Counted from the stretch's first letter, positions 13,130 through 25,556 are shown. The stretch: DNA of 64,000 nucleotides from Serendipita indica DSM 11827 (GCA_910890315.1 CAJVGD010000001.1:372001-436000), one strand, 5' to 3'. Made by a program: numbers and translations. Notes: a model not told the origin generated them from the sequence alone.

Positions 13130-15946
13130 CTATGTCCCCTTCAGCTGCTTCTGGTGCTTATCTCGAGCCACGAACAGCTTATTTCGGACCGGTGTACTAC
13201 TCCCACTGGGCGCCCCTTCTTTGCCAATCATCCGGTTCGCACTCTTGTTCGTCTCGCGGTAACTCATGTGCGACCCACCGCTGACCCCGGCCAAACTTGC
13301 TGTGGTCCGCTTCGCTCCACCAGGGAACCCGAAGTGTTTGCTCGTGACCGTCCCTGCCAGATCATCTTCGCCACCATGAACGTCCGCACCCAGGTCTGCA
13401 TCCGAATCCTTGGCCGTGAGCACCTCTTGCATCAGCTCAATCTGCTCGTCCTTGGTCTTGTACACCAGATTTGGCATACTCTTCATCCCGTCCAACTCGG
13501 TGATCACTTTGAAGCTGTAACCTTGGTCGATCAAAAATTGCTGCCGCTTTGTCGAGTAATACATCTCTTGAGTGTCTTTGGACACCAGTGAATAGAAAAA
13601 CGCATTGAACCCTTCGTCGTTGCGACGTTTGGCCCGCAGAATTCGACCCAGCCGCTGTGCTTCTTGTCGCCTCGATCCGAAGTGCGACGAAATCTGGATC
13701 AAACACGTCGCTTCTGGCAAATCGATCGAGGTGTCCCCGACTTTCGATAAGAAGATGGTATTGGTCAGCGGGTTATTCTGGAAGTGCTGCAAAACACGCA
13801 TGCGCTCGACTTGCGGAGTTCCGCCGTGGATGTACATCTTGTTCAGACGTTTGGCGTACGCCTGAAGTGCGTAGACGTTGTCGGAGAACACGATGATCTT
13901 ATCCCCTCGTCGCTCGTGATAGTCGATCAGGAATTGACACGCTTGGAACTTTTCGGGGTTCATGCAGTAAAGCAGCATTCGCTTGCGCGTGTCCTGCTTC
14001 AGATATTCTGCGTAGAATTCCGATGTCATCGGACACCACACCTCTGCACACTTTTTTGCAGGGATTAGCCAAACGCCTTTCCAACCGGAGAACCCAAAAG
14101 AGACGTACCTGCACATTTGCAATATGCCCCTTTTTCGCGAGATCCATCCAATTCGCTTCGTACAACTTCGGGCCGATCATATAATTCAAGTCGACCACCT
14201 TATCATCCTCACGTACGAGCGTCGCTGTCAATCCGAGCTTCGAATGTGCCTTGATCGTTGTGACTACCTTCCGGAACATGTTGGCCGGGACGACATGCAC
14301 CTCATCCAACAACAGGAACCCCCACTCCTGGCCGGTCAAAAAGTCCATCATTTTCTTCGACTCGTGGGATCGGTTATGCGTATTTGCGATCATATGATAT
14401 GTGCTAATCACGATTCCACTGTCACCGCTAAACTTTTCTTTCTGGTCTGCGGTGAATACGGAGATTTGCTGCGACGCAATGTTGGACCACATCATGAATT
14501 GCTGTCGCCATTGCATTACCGACACACTATCCTGGTCAGCACACGACTCCTAGTTGAAAAGAATACGTACGACGAGGTGCAGAGCACAAGGCAGCTCTTC
14601 TTAATCGTACACGCTGCTGTAATGCCTACGAGCGTCTTGCCCGCACCGCATGGAAGCACAATGATGCCCGACCGAGCACGTCCGTTGCCGAACATCTTGC
14701 TCAGGCTCTTTTCTTGGTATGGTCGGATCGTTGTCGCAGGCTTTAGATCAATATCTAGGTTCGGATTGACCTTGTCGTTCCGGAAGTCGTACTCTTCTAG
14801 CATCGGATACTGCAAGTCGTTGCATCGCTTCTTTACATCCTGTTTACAGTTAGAAATTTGGCTCAGGAAATATATGCACTCACATCAATGCGAGCGTCTG
14901 CAATCTGGAACGAAATATTGATATCATCCTCCTCGAGGTCGTCTGGACAGGTTAGAACAAGCCGTATGAAAGACGTGAACACCCACCTCGTTCTGCACCA
15001 ATGACTGCGGCAAAGACATCTTGCGCCTGCTGCTCGTCGTCCTTTGCTGGCTCAGGTTTTGCAGGAGCGGGTTTTGGCGCGATCGCCGTACTTTCCTCCA
15101 TTGTCTCTTCAGTGATTCTTGCACCTCGAATCACTGGATCTTTAAGGAGCTTTTGTACAATCTCTGGATGACTCGATTCGACGAAATACTTGTTATGCTT
15201 GAGCACGAGCTTGACTTTGCCATACGAAACGGTACAGTCGTGGATAAATTTGGCGATAGACTCTGGTACGGGTACCTTTGAATAACGGTTAAGCACTTCG
15301 ATGATATCGTTGGTCTCCAAGCCGACTGAGACGGCGGCGTAGAGGGAATAGATTGTCAACTTGTATTCATGAATAAACTCAGGCCTATGCACGTTATTTA
15401 GCATCCTTAGACTTGGATGCAGGGTAGCATACCTGCTGACTGGCTCGCTGATAGCAACCAAGAAATCCTGCGCCTGTTCCGCTATTGGCGAAAACGCTTC
15501 CAGGATGAGAGTCCTGTCGTCTGGATTAATCCACAACGGACGGGCGGCGTGATCATTCTTGAGCTTGAGATTTGACCAATCCTGCCTCTCGCGAAACATG
15601 CGTGCGACCAAGTGGTCCTGCTGCCGACGCGTCACAGTTTCGAGAGCAGGTAGTCTTTCGCGGCTTGTGACTGCTGACGGTGGTGCAGAGGAATCAGGCA
15701 CTCTTGCCTGGTTAAGTTTCTTATGCAGCGCGCTCAGATTGATCTTGTTGGCGCGCTGCGGGGTAGACGGGTCGCTCTGTTCGTCGGACGGGTCGACATA
15801 GTCCAGGTCCATCGAGTCAGCGGGTGGTTTGGCGACCAGCTTGAGCCGCTTGATCTTCATAGGCGCTTGACCCACGTCTGCGGGCCTGAGCACACGATTA
15901 AAACTCCTCAAAAAGTATCGAGCATACCATCAGCAGCGCGTTTCAT
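13130..15946 (-). CDS. SSL2: TFIIH DNA helicase/translocase XPB (Ssl2/Rad25)
   Basis: This is the 3'-5' translocase of TFIIH, needed for promoter opening by RNA polymerase II and for nucleotide excision repair. ATG at 15946 gives '[19 protein letters not shown]' after removal of a short first intron. The N-terminal damage-recognition part includes '[19 protein letters not shown]'. Walker A 'PCGAGKT' lies at 14633-14653, the DEVH box in '[13 protein letters not shown]', and the RED motif in 'TLVREDDKV'. The helicase C half holds '[19 protein letters not shown]' and motif VI '[15 protein letters not shown]'. The protein ends in 'KHQKQLKGT' at 13130. Length and order fit XPB. It diverges from the BBP gene across 117 bases, so two core RNA-production genes share a promoter region. 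Confidence 0.96.
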
Positions 15947-16063
15947 TCCAGAAATAGTGTCTACAATGTAAGAGGTTAGAGGTGGTTGGCGGCAAAGAGC
16001 AGCAATTGTTTGTCAGCAAACAAAGCTCACTTCTTGATCCCTGACCACCTCTTCAAACTCAAA
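15947..16063. promoter_or_regulatory. Divergent promoter XPB / BBP
   Basis: Only 117 bases separate the two start codons, so both transcripts must initiate inside this segment or inside the neighbouring 5' ends. I see no clear TATA box. Two short pyrimidine/purine-rich patches lie close to the BBP start. Confidence 0.5.
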
Positions 16064-17690
16064 ATGTCCTGGCGTGCAGTAAAGACGACTGGAACGAATG
16101 ATATTCCACTCGGTTCAAAACGCAGATTTGGCGCTGCTCCAGTAGAGGATATGGCGCCCCCGCAGCTCGCTGCCCCATCACCAAACGATTTCCCTCGTAG
16201 TCGCTTCCAGGAATCAGAGAGAGAGCGACAGTCCCAGGATGAGCAGCGCTCCTCTGCGCCTGGTACGTATACAAGCCGGATAACACTGTGTAACACGCCC
16301 GCTGACCCACGGCCTCCAGCGATGCCCGAGGAGCCAAGGAAGCGTCGTAGTCGCTGGGGAGAGGCCTCGCAAAAGATGGAACTCCCCGGTTTGCCTACAG
16401 CGATTTCCTCCACAAACATTTCCCAAGCCCAGCTTGACAATTACGCGATCCAGCTCCGTCTTGAAGAGATTAACAGAAAGCTGAGACTCAACGATTATGT
16501 TCCTTCAGAGCGTGAAAGGTTTGTATTCTTTTACCACGTATTTTGACTCTGCTCACGACAACAGGTCTCCCTCCCCTCCCCCTACCTATGATTCTCAGGG
16601 TCGCCGTACTAACACGCGCGAGGTGCGCTACAAGAAGAAGCTCGAGGAAGAGCGTGTTCGCCTGGTTGAAAAGGCATTGTCCATTGATCCTAACTTCCGC
16701 CCTCCCGTCGAGTATCACCAGCAGAAACGTTCTCTTCGTCCACAGGAAAAGGTCTATATCCCCGTCAAAGAGTTTCCCGAGATCAACTTTTTCGGTCTTC
16801 TTGTCGGACCACGTGGAAACAGCTTGAAGAAGATGGAAAAAGACAGCGGCGCCAAGATCAGCATCCGTGGTAAAGGGAGCGTTAAGGAAGGAAAGGGAAG
16901 GCCCGACGGTTTCGCTGACGACTCGGAAGAGGACCTTCATTGCCTTGTAATGGCTGATTCCGAAGAAAAGGTCCGCGCATGTGTCCGGCTTATTAACAAG
17001 GTTATTGAAACGGTACGTGTCTCTGAATCAAGTTGACCGATTACTGACCTCGTACAGGCAGCGAGCACTCCAGAAGGTCAGAATGACCACAAGCGTAATC
17101 AGCTGCGCGAGCTGGCTGCACTAAACGGTACCCTGCGTGACGATGAGAACCAGATTTGCCAAAACTGCGGAGGCGTAGGTCATCGCAAGTACGACTGTCC
17201 AGAGCAACGCAACTTTACCGCCAACATTATCTGTCGCATTTGTGGGAGTGCAGGTCACATGGCCCGCGATTGCACGCAACGACCGAATCCTAATGGCAAC
17301 TTTATGAGCCCAAATGGTCCACCAATGAACGGGAACAACGCGCTCGTGCGAGGCTCTGCGGGAGGACCAGGTGGCTATGTCGATTCCGAGTTCGCTAACC
17401 TGATGGCGGAGCTGGGCGAGACAGCAGCAGCAGCAAGTGCAGGCTCTGGAAGCGCTCCATGGGGTCAAAGTGGAGGTATAGGCGAAATTCCTGCCGGTGG
17501 AACGTCTGTCCCTCCATGGCGTCGACCAGAGGTATGGTTGCAACCCAGCGGCGGACAGAGACCCCAACAGGGCGGTCAGAGCTATCCTGGAGGCTACGCA
17601 GGTTACGCCGGCCAAGGTTATGGAGGATATGGTGCAAATGCGTGGCAACAGGCTGGGTACGGCCAGCAAGGGTATGCTGGCTACTACTGA
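16064..17690 (+). CDS. MSL5: Branchpoint-bridging protein (SF1/BBP, Msl5)
   Basis: It recognises the intron branchpoint in the early spliceosome and bridges to U2AF. Four exons are joined by introns 16263-16320, 16520-16564 and 17013-17057. An N-terminal 'RKRRSRWG' motif, the UHM-ligand type that binds U2AF65, is followed by the helix-hairpin region ('[15 protein letters not shown]') and the 'SPSPPPTYD' segment with the SPSP phosphosite pair. The KH/QUA2 domain contains '[17 protein letters not shown]'. Two zinc knuckles follow, '[14 protein letters not shown]' and '[14 protein letters not shown]'. The tail is Gly/Tyr/Gln-rich and ends 'GQQGYAGYY'. This is the full family architecture with nothing missing. 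Given how intron-rich this genome is, it should be essential. Confidence 0.96.
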
Positions 17691-17951
17691 GCTTGCTTTC
17701 ACTCTATTCCCAACTTGCTAACGCTCAAACTCATCTATGACCACTAACTGTATACGTGTGCACTCACTCGCATACTAACTAGGCTTAGTCTCATGCTACT
17801 TTGACTGATCTCTTTCACATTGCTCACATTTGAACTAACGACGCAGCTACATTACAAAACTTGATGAATTATCAGCTCTCTGGTGGTTGGTTGTAGGAGG
17901 GTTGTGTGCAACTTTCTAACTTGGACCTCACCGCGAGAGTATTTACGCACC

Positions 17952-19814
17952 ATGTATCGATCCTTTCTACGTTCTAGACCTCCTCGCCTTACAATTGGTC
18001 CTGTAAAGATGAACTTTCTTTGGAAGAGTGTGTCGACGACGGTGACTTCGAACGGGCCTGTGAAACCGGTGGACGATATCCGGAATGTGCGCGAGCTGGA
18101 CCGACTATTGGAGCTCGTCCGTCAGTGTTCGACTTCCAATCATTATAAAACTCTAATAGGTCAACAGGGGACCGCTCTGACCCAGCGTTGAGATCGTTCG
18201 TCCGAAAGTGCCCTGTGACCGGCATCACTGACGTACGAGTAGGACAATGCCAACGCGTTCTCCCCAGCTCTGGACAGAATCTCTCCGATCTGGGTCTTCT
18301 AGGACACAAGTAGAGGCTCCTGAAAAGAGAGAAACGTCCTCTGAACTGCCGGCTCGGCCCATGCATTATTCCTACTCCGAGGTCAGCTGCTTCACACCCC
18401 TTGGTACAACAACTGAGAACATATAGTTTGTATTGCCCTTTAGCAGTGATCCCGCTGTGTTGGAACAATATACGAATGCACGTGGGGGGATTCGAACTGG
18501 GAAACTGATGGAAGACCTTGATGCTTTAGCGGGAGGTGTGGCTTATAAGCATCTTATGGAACGGGGCGTCACTCAAATCAAGGGGAGCATCAACGACCGT
18601 GGCTTCTATGTCGTGACGGCTGCTGTCGAACGGTATGCTCTTATTTTGCCCATTGACGCAGAGCTCATAGGACTCTAGCTTAGATATGCTGCATCCGCTG
18701 ACTCCTTCAAACGTCAAGGATATACGGTTGAGTGGACAGGTTATTTATACTGGTCGAAGCTCTATGGAAGTCGTTGTAAAGATGGAGGCTTTGGGCCGAG
18801 ATAATGCGGAGGAGACAATCATGCTTGGTGTGTGTCATAGCGAGTTCTAAGTCACACTTATCGTCTGCCAGGCCGGTTCACAATGGTTTGTCTCGATGCG
18901 TTTACTCACAAGGCTCGGCCAGTGAATGGACTCATCCCAATGACGGAAGATGAGAAGAAGTTATATGCGATGGGAGAAGGTATCTATTGTGGGTTCTTTT
19001 GATGAGGCTTTGCTCAAACGTGGCAGCACTAAAGGAACGAAGGCAGACTCGGGGGCAGCAATCCCTCGACAAGAAACCACCAACCTCGGAGGAAGCAGCT
19101 CTTTTGCATCATCTGTATCTCAAGTATGGCAACGGGACAAAAAATAGCGACGGACTCCAACCCGTACCGATCAGCGAGACTTTGTTGGAGAACACGATGC
19201 AAATGTATCCTCAACAACGAAAGTAAGCGCCGATAATCTCTCTATCGATAAACTAATGAGTGATGTAGTATTCAGAGCAAGGTTTTTGGAGGTAAATCCA
19301 TCAAATGTCAGCCGAAGTGAGCTAACACCACCTCAGGCTATTTGATGCGCCTTGCATATGAACTTGGGTACTCGAATGCCGCCATCTTCACTAGAGGAGT
19401 GCTACGTTTTATGTCGTTGGACGAAATCACCTTCAAGCATCCAGTGCCCATTGGATCCGTCCTTCGACTACGATCAAGAATTGTTCACACCGTTTCGAAT
19501 GCACCAAGTTCTGTGGCAAGTTCTCTTGTGCATCGCTTGACTACGCTCAACAAGCTCACAGCATGTCGTGGTTAGTGCGTCTGTCATCGACGACCAGACA
19601 GGCGACGAGCGTGTCACGAACGAGTTCAAGTTTACATGGGGCTCTCCTGACCGAAGCTTTAGCCGGACAGTCATACCCAGGACGTATGAGGGTGAGCCTG
19701 TTCTCCATTAAGGATGTCTCCTGAGGCCCGAGTACAGAGGCTATGCAGTGGGTCGATGCTACGAGAGCTTTAAAGGTTGGCACAGAGATTCGGGGAATGC
19801 TTGCCGGCTCGTAG
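17952..19814 (+). CDS. ACOT9-type acyl-CoA thioesterase, double hotdog
   Basis: It hydrolyses acyl-CoA to free acid and CoA, probably in mitochondria. ATG at 17952 ('MYRSFLRSRPPRLTI') gives an Arg-rich, acid-poor leader typical of mitochondrial import. The first hotdog domain spans 'GGIRTGKLMEDLDALAGGVAY' (in pieces) to 'RFTMVCLDAFTHKARPV'. The second contains 'VFGGYLMRLAYELGYSNA', then 'FKHPVPIGSVLRLRSRIVHT'. The C terminus reads 'AMQWVDATRALKVG' and stops at 19814. About ten exons are needed. One intron (19516-19561) has a GC donor (gcaagt) rather than GT; skipping it restores 'PSSV|HVVVSASVIDDQTG', which fits the family. The next gene, at 20306, lies on the same strand. Confidence 0.87.
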
Positions 19815-20305
19815 AGAACGGGCGGGCCCTCCGTAGAGTATCACCAGGATTGGCGAGAATTCCAGACGGAGAATATATGGGGCACATAATAGTACGATTG
19901 AAGAAATGCTCTTTCTCTCAGCTTTGTCTTGGGTTATCGGGTTTCTATTGAGCGAGTGTCAGATTGCGAATCAGGTTGTAAAGGAAAAGCAATGGTGTCA
20001 CCAGGATTGTACAGTACGTCGTAGCATAAAATTAGGTTTCTGCAGGCTTCCTGCCTTTGAGGGTACGCCCGGCGGTCTGACCGCGCCAGGGAGCATCTCC
20101 CGGGCAAACGAAGCCCCAAAACCTGTCACAGCGACCAGATCAAGCCTCATATTCCTCATTTATGGCCATACTTGGCGCCGCAAGTCCATAAAGGTGGCAC
20201 AACCAAAGTTGCTCCTAACCACATCCAAGCCAACAACCGACTATCGCATCGACCAACGAACAGACGCCTTGGAACGACATTAGCAGGAAAAACATCTGCG
20301 AAACC
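19815..20305. other. Intergenic gap, no gene seen
   Basis: This stretch of 491 bases separates two plus-strand genes. Short open frames exist, but none shows family motifs or a convincing codon pattern. It should hold the thioesterase 3' end and the promoter and leader of the gene starting at 20306. Confidence 0.5.
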
Positions 20306-21194
20306 ATGTCCGACGACATTCAGATGGACCTTGAGCCAGCGCAAGTCGCGGTGGCACACCCAGACATGAGCGCCGCTCAGCATCCAACGACGGGATTCCA
20401 AGCCCCCCAGTGGCCTCCACAATCTGGATTTGCCTTGCCTGCTCACCAGCAGACGGTGCCCCAGGGCGCAGAGACGGTCAACGGGCCATTTGCAGCCTTC
20501 ATCCCTCCCGCCGTCGCAGCGAGCGCCGCAGATCAAGAAGGTGAGTTTTGTTTACTCTATCATTCTCTCGTTCACCTCGTCGGTCTCCTCATGGACGCAT
20601 GCTTACGACTCGTCATGATCCCCAATAGACGCACGCGACGAAGAGCACAGTGACAGAATTCCTGCGAAAATGCACATCAGGCGACCTGGAAGAGATAATT
20701 GGTCTTATGTCGGACGCGTGGGCGTCTATCAGGAACTCACACCCAAGACACCCATCGTCGGTACGTCAAAATTTCCGCTGCTTTATGCATTCATATCGAT
20801 ATGGTACTAAATTTTGTTTCCTATTGTCGAAACAGTTGTTCGCTTGCAAAGTAACGACAAGACGATCGCCACATTTTCCGAAAGCTCAAACATCAGTGTT
20901 GATAAACGTGGTAACTTTATAGTCATTGCATCTGTCGAGCCAGCGGGTGTAATCTCGTACTCGCTTCATGCCCAGACGAACAACGATGCTCTTCGGCTCC
21001 TCGCTTCCATCGAATTGGCAGCCTACAAACTCGGCTCCGTTAGTGGCACCGAGAACCGCGCGCAAAGCAAGCTCCGCAGGAAGATTGAGCGTACTATTAG
21101 GGAAGACCGCAGGAAGCGCCACAAGAGGCGAAAAGACGATGATATGCTCGTCGCAATGCTCGGAAACGCTAGTCTTGACGTCCCAACCGTCTGA
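20306..21194 (+). CDS. Unrecognised protein with Pro/Gln-rich head and basic tail
   Basis: I do not recognise this protein. Three exons join cleanly at canonical GT-AG sites: ATG at 20306, intron 1 after 'SAADQE', intron 2 after 'ELTPKTPIV', stop at 21194. Residues 1 to about 75 are Ala/Pro/Gln-rich and likely disordered ('MSDDIQMDLEPAQVAV'). The middle (about 80-190) is a compact mixed alpha/beta region with 'NWSYVGRVGVYQELTP', 'TIATFSESSNISVDKRGNF' and 'LRLLASIELAAYKLGS', alternating strands ending in a helix. The last 50 residues are strongly basic ('RRKIERTIREDRRKRHKRRK'), which suggests nuclear or RNA binding. The clean splicing and frame make it a real gene; the function is open. Confidence 0.7.
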
Positions 21195-21875
21195 GACCGC
21201 TCTCCTTGACAAGGTGCTTCAATATCTTCCCCTTTCCTGACTGTACAACCTCGGCCGCCCGGCTCCCCTTCCTGTCATTATTGCATCACCCCACTCGTCT
21301 CGTCTTCCATTCCCTCTACCAGCGGCCTCAGAGCTGTCATCGCGTCAGACAGAGTGTTCTGGCGCTATTCACTATCTCTATCGATCCTTTTCTTTACTTT
21401 ATTCACATCTGTCGATTGCCTGCGGCGGGTAACAGGCTCTTTCGAGTTGGCGACTTCCACTACTCATCTCGTTTCTTTGCTTGGCCGATGCCCCTTGGAG
21501 GATCTTTACTAGTGCTCAGGCATCCCTAAGGCTGTGACAGGTTTTTGCACCCACTCGACCAGGTCAGACCAGGCTATCTTCACGCGATGCGGGGACGATT
21601 CACGTAGCAATGGCACTGTGTCGTTTCCATCTTCATTTTTGTATCCTTGACCACCCATAGTCTACCGAAACCTTTGAATGTGCACACGTCTTCAACCAAG
21701 TGGGGCACGCTTGAGATAAATAAGTCACATTGTTAATTTGTGGCACTACATGACAATTCGTTTCGGTCCGTTTGCTGCGTCCGCCTATAAGTCCATTCCG
21801 ACTGTCTGATTTGTCGTACATCCTCATTCGTGTCATTGATCGTGATGTCTGATGGCATCCTGGAATTAGATTTCG
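21195..21875. other. Convergent 3' region, no gene seen
   Basis: This stretch of 681 bases lies between the stop of a plus-strand gene and the stop of a minus-strand gene. It is pyrimidine-rich at its left end. Open frames on both strands are short and lack motifs. It should hold both 3' untranslated regions. Confidence 0.5.
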
Positions 21876-23257
21876 TTATGCCCCTGGAGCTGGGATGAAG
21901 TGCCTTGCGTCTTCTTGCATTTGTGCCTCGGATTGCTGAGTATCGGTGAGTCATGCACGAGCAGAATCTTTGTTTCTTCGTACCTTGAACGCAACGAGAC
22001 CAACAATAAGACCGAGACCGAAGTAGATACAGGCGATAATCAACCAAATAAAACCCCATACTATTTGTCGTTAATCAACACCGAAAACAATCGAAAGTTC
22101 TCACCTCGACTACTGCAGCATCCACAAATCTTTGCGAAGACCGAAGCATCACTAGTGTTGACCTTTCGCGCCAATGTATCGTCCACAATATCCCAAAGTA
22201 CTGGTATGATCTTAGGAAGCGTCTAGATGCCAGCACCCGCACGTACCGTACATGCAACTCATGACTCCCATGAAGAGAACAAAGTAGCGCAGGGCAATCG
22301 AGTTCTTGATGAGCCAAAGAGCGACGATGATAGCTGCAAATCCGATTATAAGAGCCCATGTACTGTATCGTGGTGAGCGTTCTCAAAGTGAAGGAATACA
22401 ACGAGAAGAGAGGCGTACATCCAACTCTTACGTGCCCAGAACAGCGCTATTAAGAATAATACTGCTAGAGCAATGCTTGCAACCTTTGAAGCGTTCGTAT
22501 TGAAGCCACAAGCAATCATGCAAGCGCCGAAGAAGCTGCTACCGAGATATCCTGCAGGTAGAGTGATGATAGGGATCCCGCCAGCCATTCTCGTTGCCCC
22601 CTGTAATTATGAACTTGGTGTCAGAGGACCGTCATGGGAAAAGCATGACTCCGGAGATGCTTACTCCTTCATCAGCTAAAAAAAACTATGAGAACAAGTA
22701 CTGTGCATGTAGGAGTTGAATACGCACGATCGAGCTGGATCGAGTGTATCCGAGCGCATGTTAGAATACCGGCGAATGCGTGGCTAAACTGGGAACAGTG
22801 GGTTCAGACTGCTGTCGTTGGGTCAAATTATTGATTAAAATACCTCGTGCAATGCTACAGTAAGCAGCTTGAAGGGATACACTGTAGCGGGAGTTATTAG
22901 GCCATGATGCAGCACGTGGCTATGAATAGGACGTACGGAGATACTTGAGGAATGGAACATGCCATAAAATGGCTATCGCAACGATGTAGCATCTACCAGA
23001 GGTGAGAACTAGGCGTCAACAAAGCACGGAAATGACATACGCCGCAACGATGAGGGTAACCTTTTGCGTCTCGCTACTCGATGTATCAGTAATCCATGTA
23101 TATCATATACGAATCAAATGGAATAGCGAGTCCCTAGCCGCCTGTATGCATCGCTATAGTGGCAATCTCGCTCGAGTCTCGACCGTACGTACTTTGGAGT
23201 AAAGCGCTCTGCGACATCTCGTTTCTCTAAGTCATTTGGTAGCTGAAAATACGGCAT
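21876..23257 (-). CDS. Peptidase M50B-like membrane zinc metalloprotease
   Basis: The start is ATG at 23257 ('MPYFQLPNDLEKRDVAERF'), with an in-frame stop just before it. The first membrane segment runs 'KVTLIVA' into 'CYIVAIAILWHVPFLKYL'. The zinc site 'HEFSHAFAG' (HExxH) comes next in 'LTVALHEFSH', then 'IHSIQLDPDEGGATRMAGG', matching the M50B pattern LDPdEGGaTr. 'LPAGYLGSSFFGA' and four or more hydrophobic helices follow. The end reads 'SEAQMQEDARHFIPAPGA' at 21876. M50 enzymes cut membrane-embedded substrates. In fungi this branch is conserved but poorly studied, and its substrate is unknown. At least eight short introns are needed, several with exons of only about 12-60 bases. Confidence 0.82.
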
Positions 23258-23689
23258 TTATGAATTCAAGAACAAAAGGCGCAGAGAGGTAAAGAGGCAA
23301 GGAACTGAACCAAACAATGGACACTGCCGCCCCATCCCGGGATCGCCAAGGGAAGGACGTCAGCTGAGCCACAAATCGGCTCCAGCCAACGTCCGCAAAT
23401 GCCGGTCCACTATAAATGGTGGCAGTGACCAGCCACTATTGCTGGCTAATCGACAGCCGAGCGCTCGCAGACTCTCATTTCAAGGGAATGGCAAATCTCG
23501 CTGCATCAAAGCGCTGACTACAATCTGTCTAGGACGTCCAAGAGATCACTCCTGGATAACTGGCGAGGTAAACGCCCGCAGGGGAGGCTGTCGACCCATA
23601 CTGAGCAACATATGCGACAGACTGCGAGGGGACGTAGGTCGGGTTCTAGTCCCAGATTTAAGTACCAGTATCATAAAATGAATGGTCAC
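23258..23689. other. Intergenic gap, no gene seen
   Basis: This stretch of 432 bases runs from the start of the M50B-like gene to the stop of the CorA-like gene, both on the minus strand. It should hold the M50B promoter and the CorA 3' end. A tRNA-like T-arm was considered near 23640 and dropped. Nothing else stands out. Confidence 0.45.
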
Positions 23690-25556
23690 TTACTGTCCAT
23701 CTTGTGGTGCCATAACAAAGACGTCGGGACGCAGGGTATCCTTCTTGCTCAGTTGATCCCTCGCTTTTTTATTCTCCGCCTCGAGCACCTCAAACTGATA
23801 CTCTTTTGCAAAGTCGACGGTTTGTTCTTCATCCCATGTATAATCCTTCCGCTTGCGCTTGGTGAACACAGGAAAGTAGATGAGGAGCCAAGAGACGACG
23901 AGAAGGAGAATGATAGCGCCCGTGATGGAGAACGCGAGAACAATCCTGGTCGGAGGTTAGTATATTGCCCCTGATTTACCATAGGCATACTTATGTCCGT
24001 CCAACCGACTTTCGTTAAACCAGTTGATGCCAAGAAGACCGGAAAGGATAGTCAAAGGTATTGATGCCAATGTAATAATTGTCAAAAGGAGTAAAAGGTT
24101 ACTCGTGTTGAATGTGATCGTCTGCGACTTGTCAATCATGAGGTCAATATGAGCTGTTCCCTACATTGAAAGCGAGCGAGCCAACCGCGTCTGCCTGACT
24201 AGATAGATCCGGCAGCTCTTCTACAAGAAGAGTAATGAGACCCGCTTGATCATTGAGGAGATATCGCGTATTCTGGGATATGAGAGGGCGCTCGCCGCTA
24301 TCTGTTGATCCTCGCGTACGACGATGCATCTCCTTCGCTATGATATTGAGATTCGTAACCGCATTCTTCAAGCCGGTTGTGTCCAGTTTGATGCCTAGGA
24401 GCTTTGCTTTGAGTTGGTAGACTGTAGCCGTCAGCCAAACAGAAATATTAATATGCGGCAGACTCACAGAAGGCCAAGTTATCCCTGCTAGGACGTTGCA
24501 TTGCCTTTTTGTAAGCCGAGTCCATAGAACGCTGCACTCTGAATGCGGTCTGGCGCAGGTCCAAGATGATGCTTCGGAGGATGCCATAGAGCATGAGCGA
24601 AGGATCTTCCCAGACCTTGTTTTTCTGACGTGAGTCTCCCCTGTCCACAAAGTCCCACAGGCGATTCATAAAGTTGTGGCGAGGGTTCCGCCCAGTGCAA
24701 AGGATAAAAGTCACTAAAAGGATTAGGCTCCAAAGGAAGAGACAGGATTAAACATACGTGGTGTCGTGCTCTCTGAATAGAGACGTATATTTGAGTTGAT
24801 TGATTGATAAAGTGAACCAGCAAGCGACCCTCGACCTTTTCCACACTCGCGCGAGACCCTATGGGCAGTCAGATCATGCGAAAAAAGAAGCAGTTGTATC
24901 ACAAGTAAATACTCTGGAGAACTCCCGGGGGTTCCAGCCTATAAGGGGTCAATAGTTGGAACTTTATATTTGAAGTTGATGTACCAGTGCATTCGGCAAC
25001 CAGCTTCAATGTCGGCCCATGTAAACCTTCACAATGAATCAGTCTCCAAGTATCTTTGGCCTCGGCAGTTGCTGCCAGTCGACGTCGGATATCGCCGTGG
25101 TCTGTCGCTGGATCCGCCCATTCGCTATAGCGATCCCCCGCAGTATGAAACGTAACAATTTGTACGGTGCATTCGTCTCGAATGCGTCAAGAAATAGTCA
25201 TTTCGGACAGATATGACTCACCCTCTTTGAAAGTATCACGGTCCTGATAGATATCCAAGGCCGCGTCCGCATCATTTTCCATATTATCAGTTTCCAACAC
25301 CCATTTTCCTTGATTCAAGATGCGTTTCATATTTCTGGGTAGGTATCCGGATGTGGGCTCAGTCTCCATAGGCTCAGGCGATTCGCTTCTGACTACCAAA
25401 GCACGTTAATACGATGAATAATATATAATAGGATTTATGGTAGTTACCATTAGCATCGTCCAGTGGTGTACCTTGGTTCTCCACGCCAGGTTGTTCAGGT
25501 TGTTGCTCTGCTACGGGCGTCTGCGCTTTCGTTTCTTGTGCATTGGGTTGTTCCAT
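23690..25556 (-). CDS. CorA-like divalent cation transporter, GIN variant (copy 1)
   Basis: This is a membrane protein of the CorA superfamily, which forms pentameric channels for Mg2+ or other divalent cations. The ATG at 25556 opens a disordered Gln/Pro/Glu-rich leader. The cytosolic domain includes 'WRLIHCEGLHGPTLKLVAEC' in pieces, and 'LLVHFINQSTQIYVSI'. A long helical stalk precedes 'ASIPLTILSGLLGINWF', where the pore signature reads GIN rather than GMN, with 'RLDGHK' after it. The second membrane helix is 'ILLLVVSWLLIYFPVF'. The tail is 'KKDTLRPDVFVMAPQDGQ' and stops at 23690. A paralogue with the same GINWF and 'CxGLHGPTL' motifs lies at 39266-41327. GIN is also seen in ZntB-type members, so Mg2+ should not be assumed as the ion. 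Confidence 0.82.

Noticed and set aside
23620-23680. A tRNA T-arm-like stretch (gggttctagtccc)
   Set aside because: The loop does not fit the TTCRANY consensus, and no acceptor, D or anticodon arm can be formed around it.
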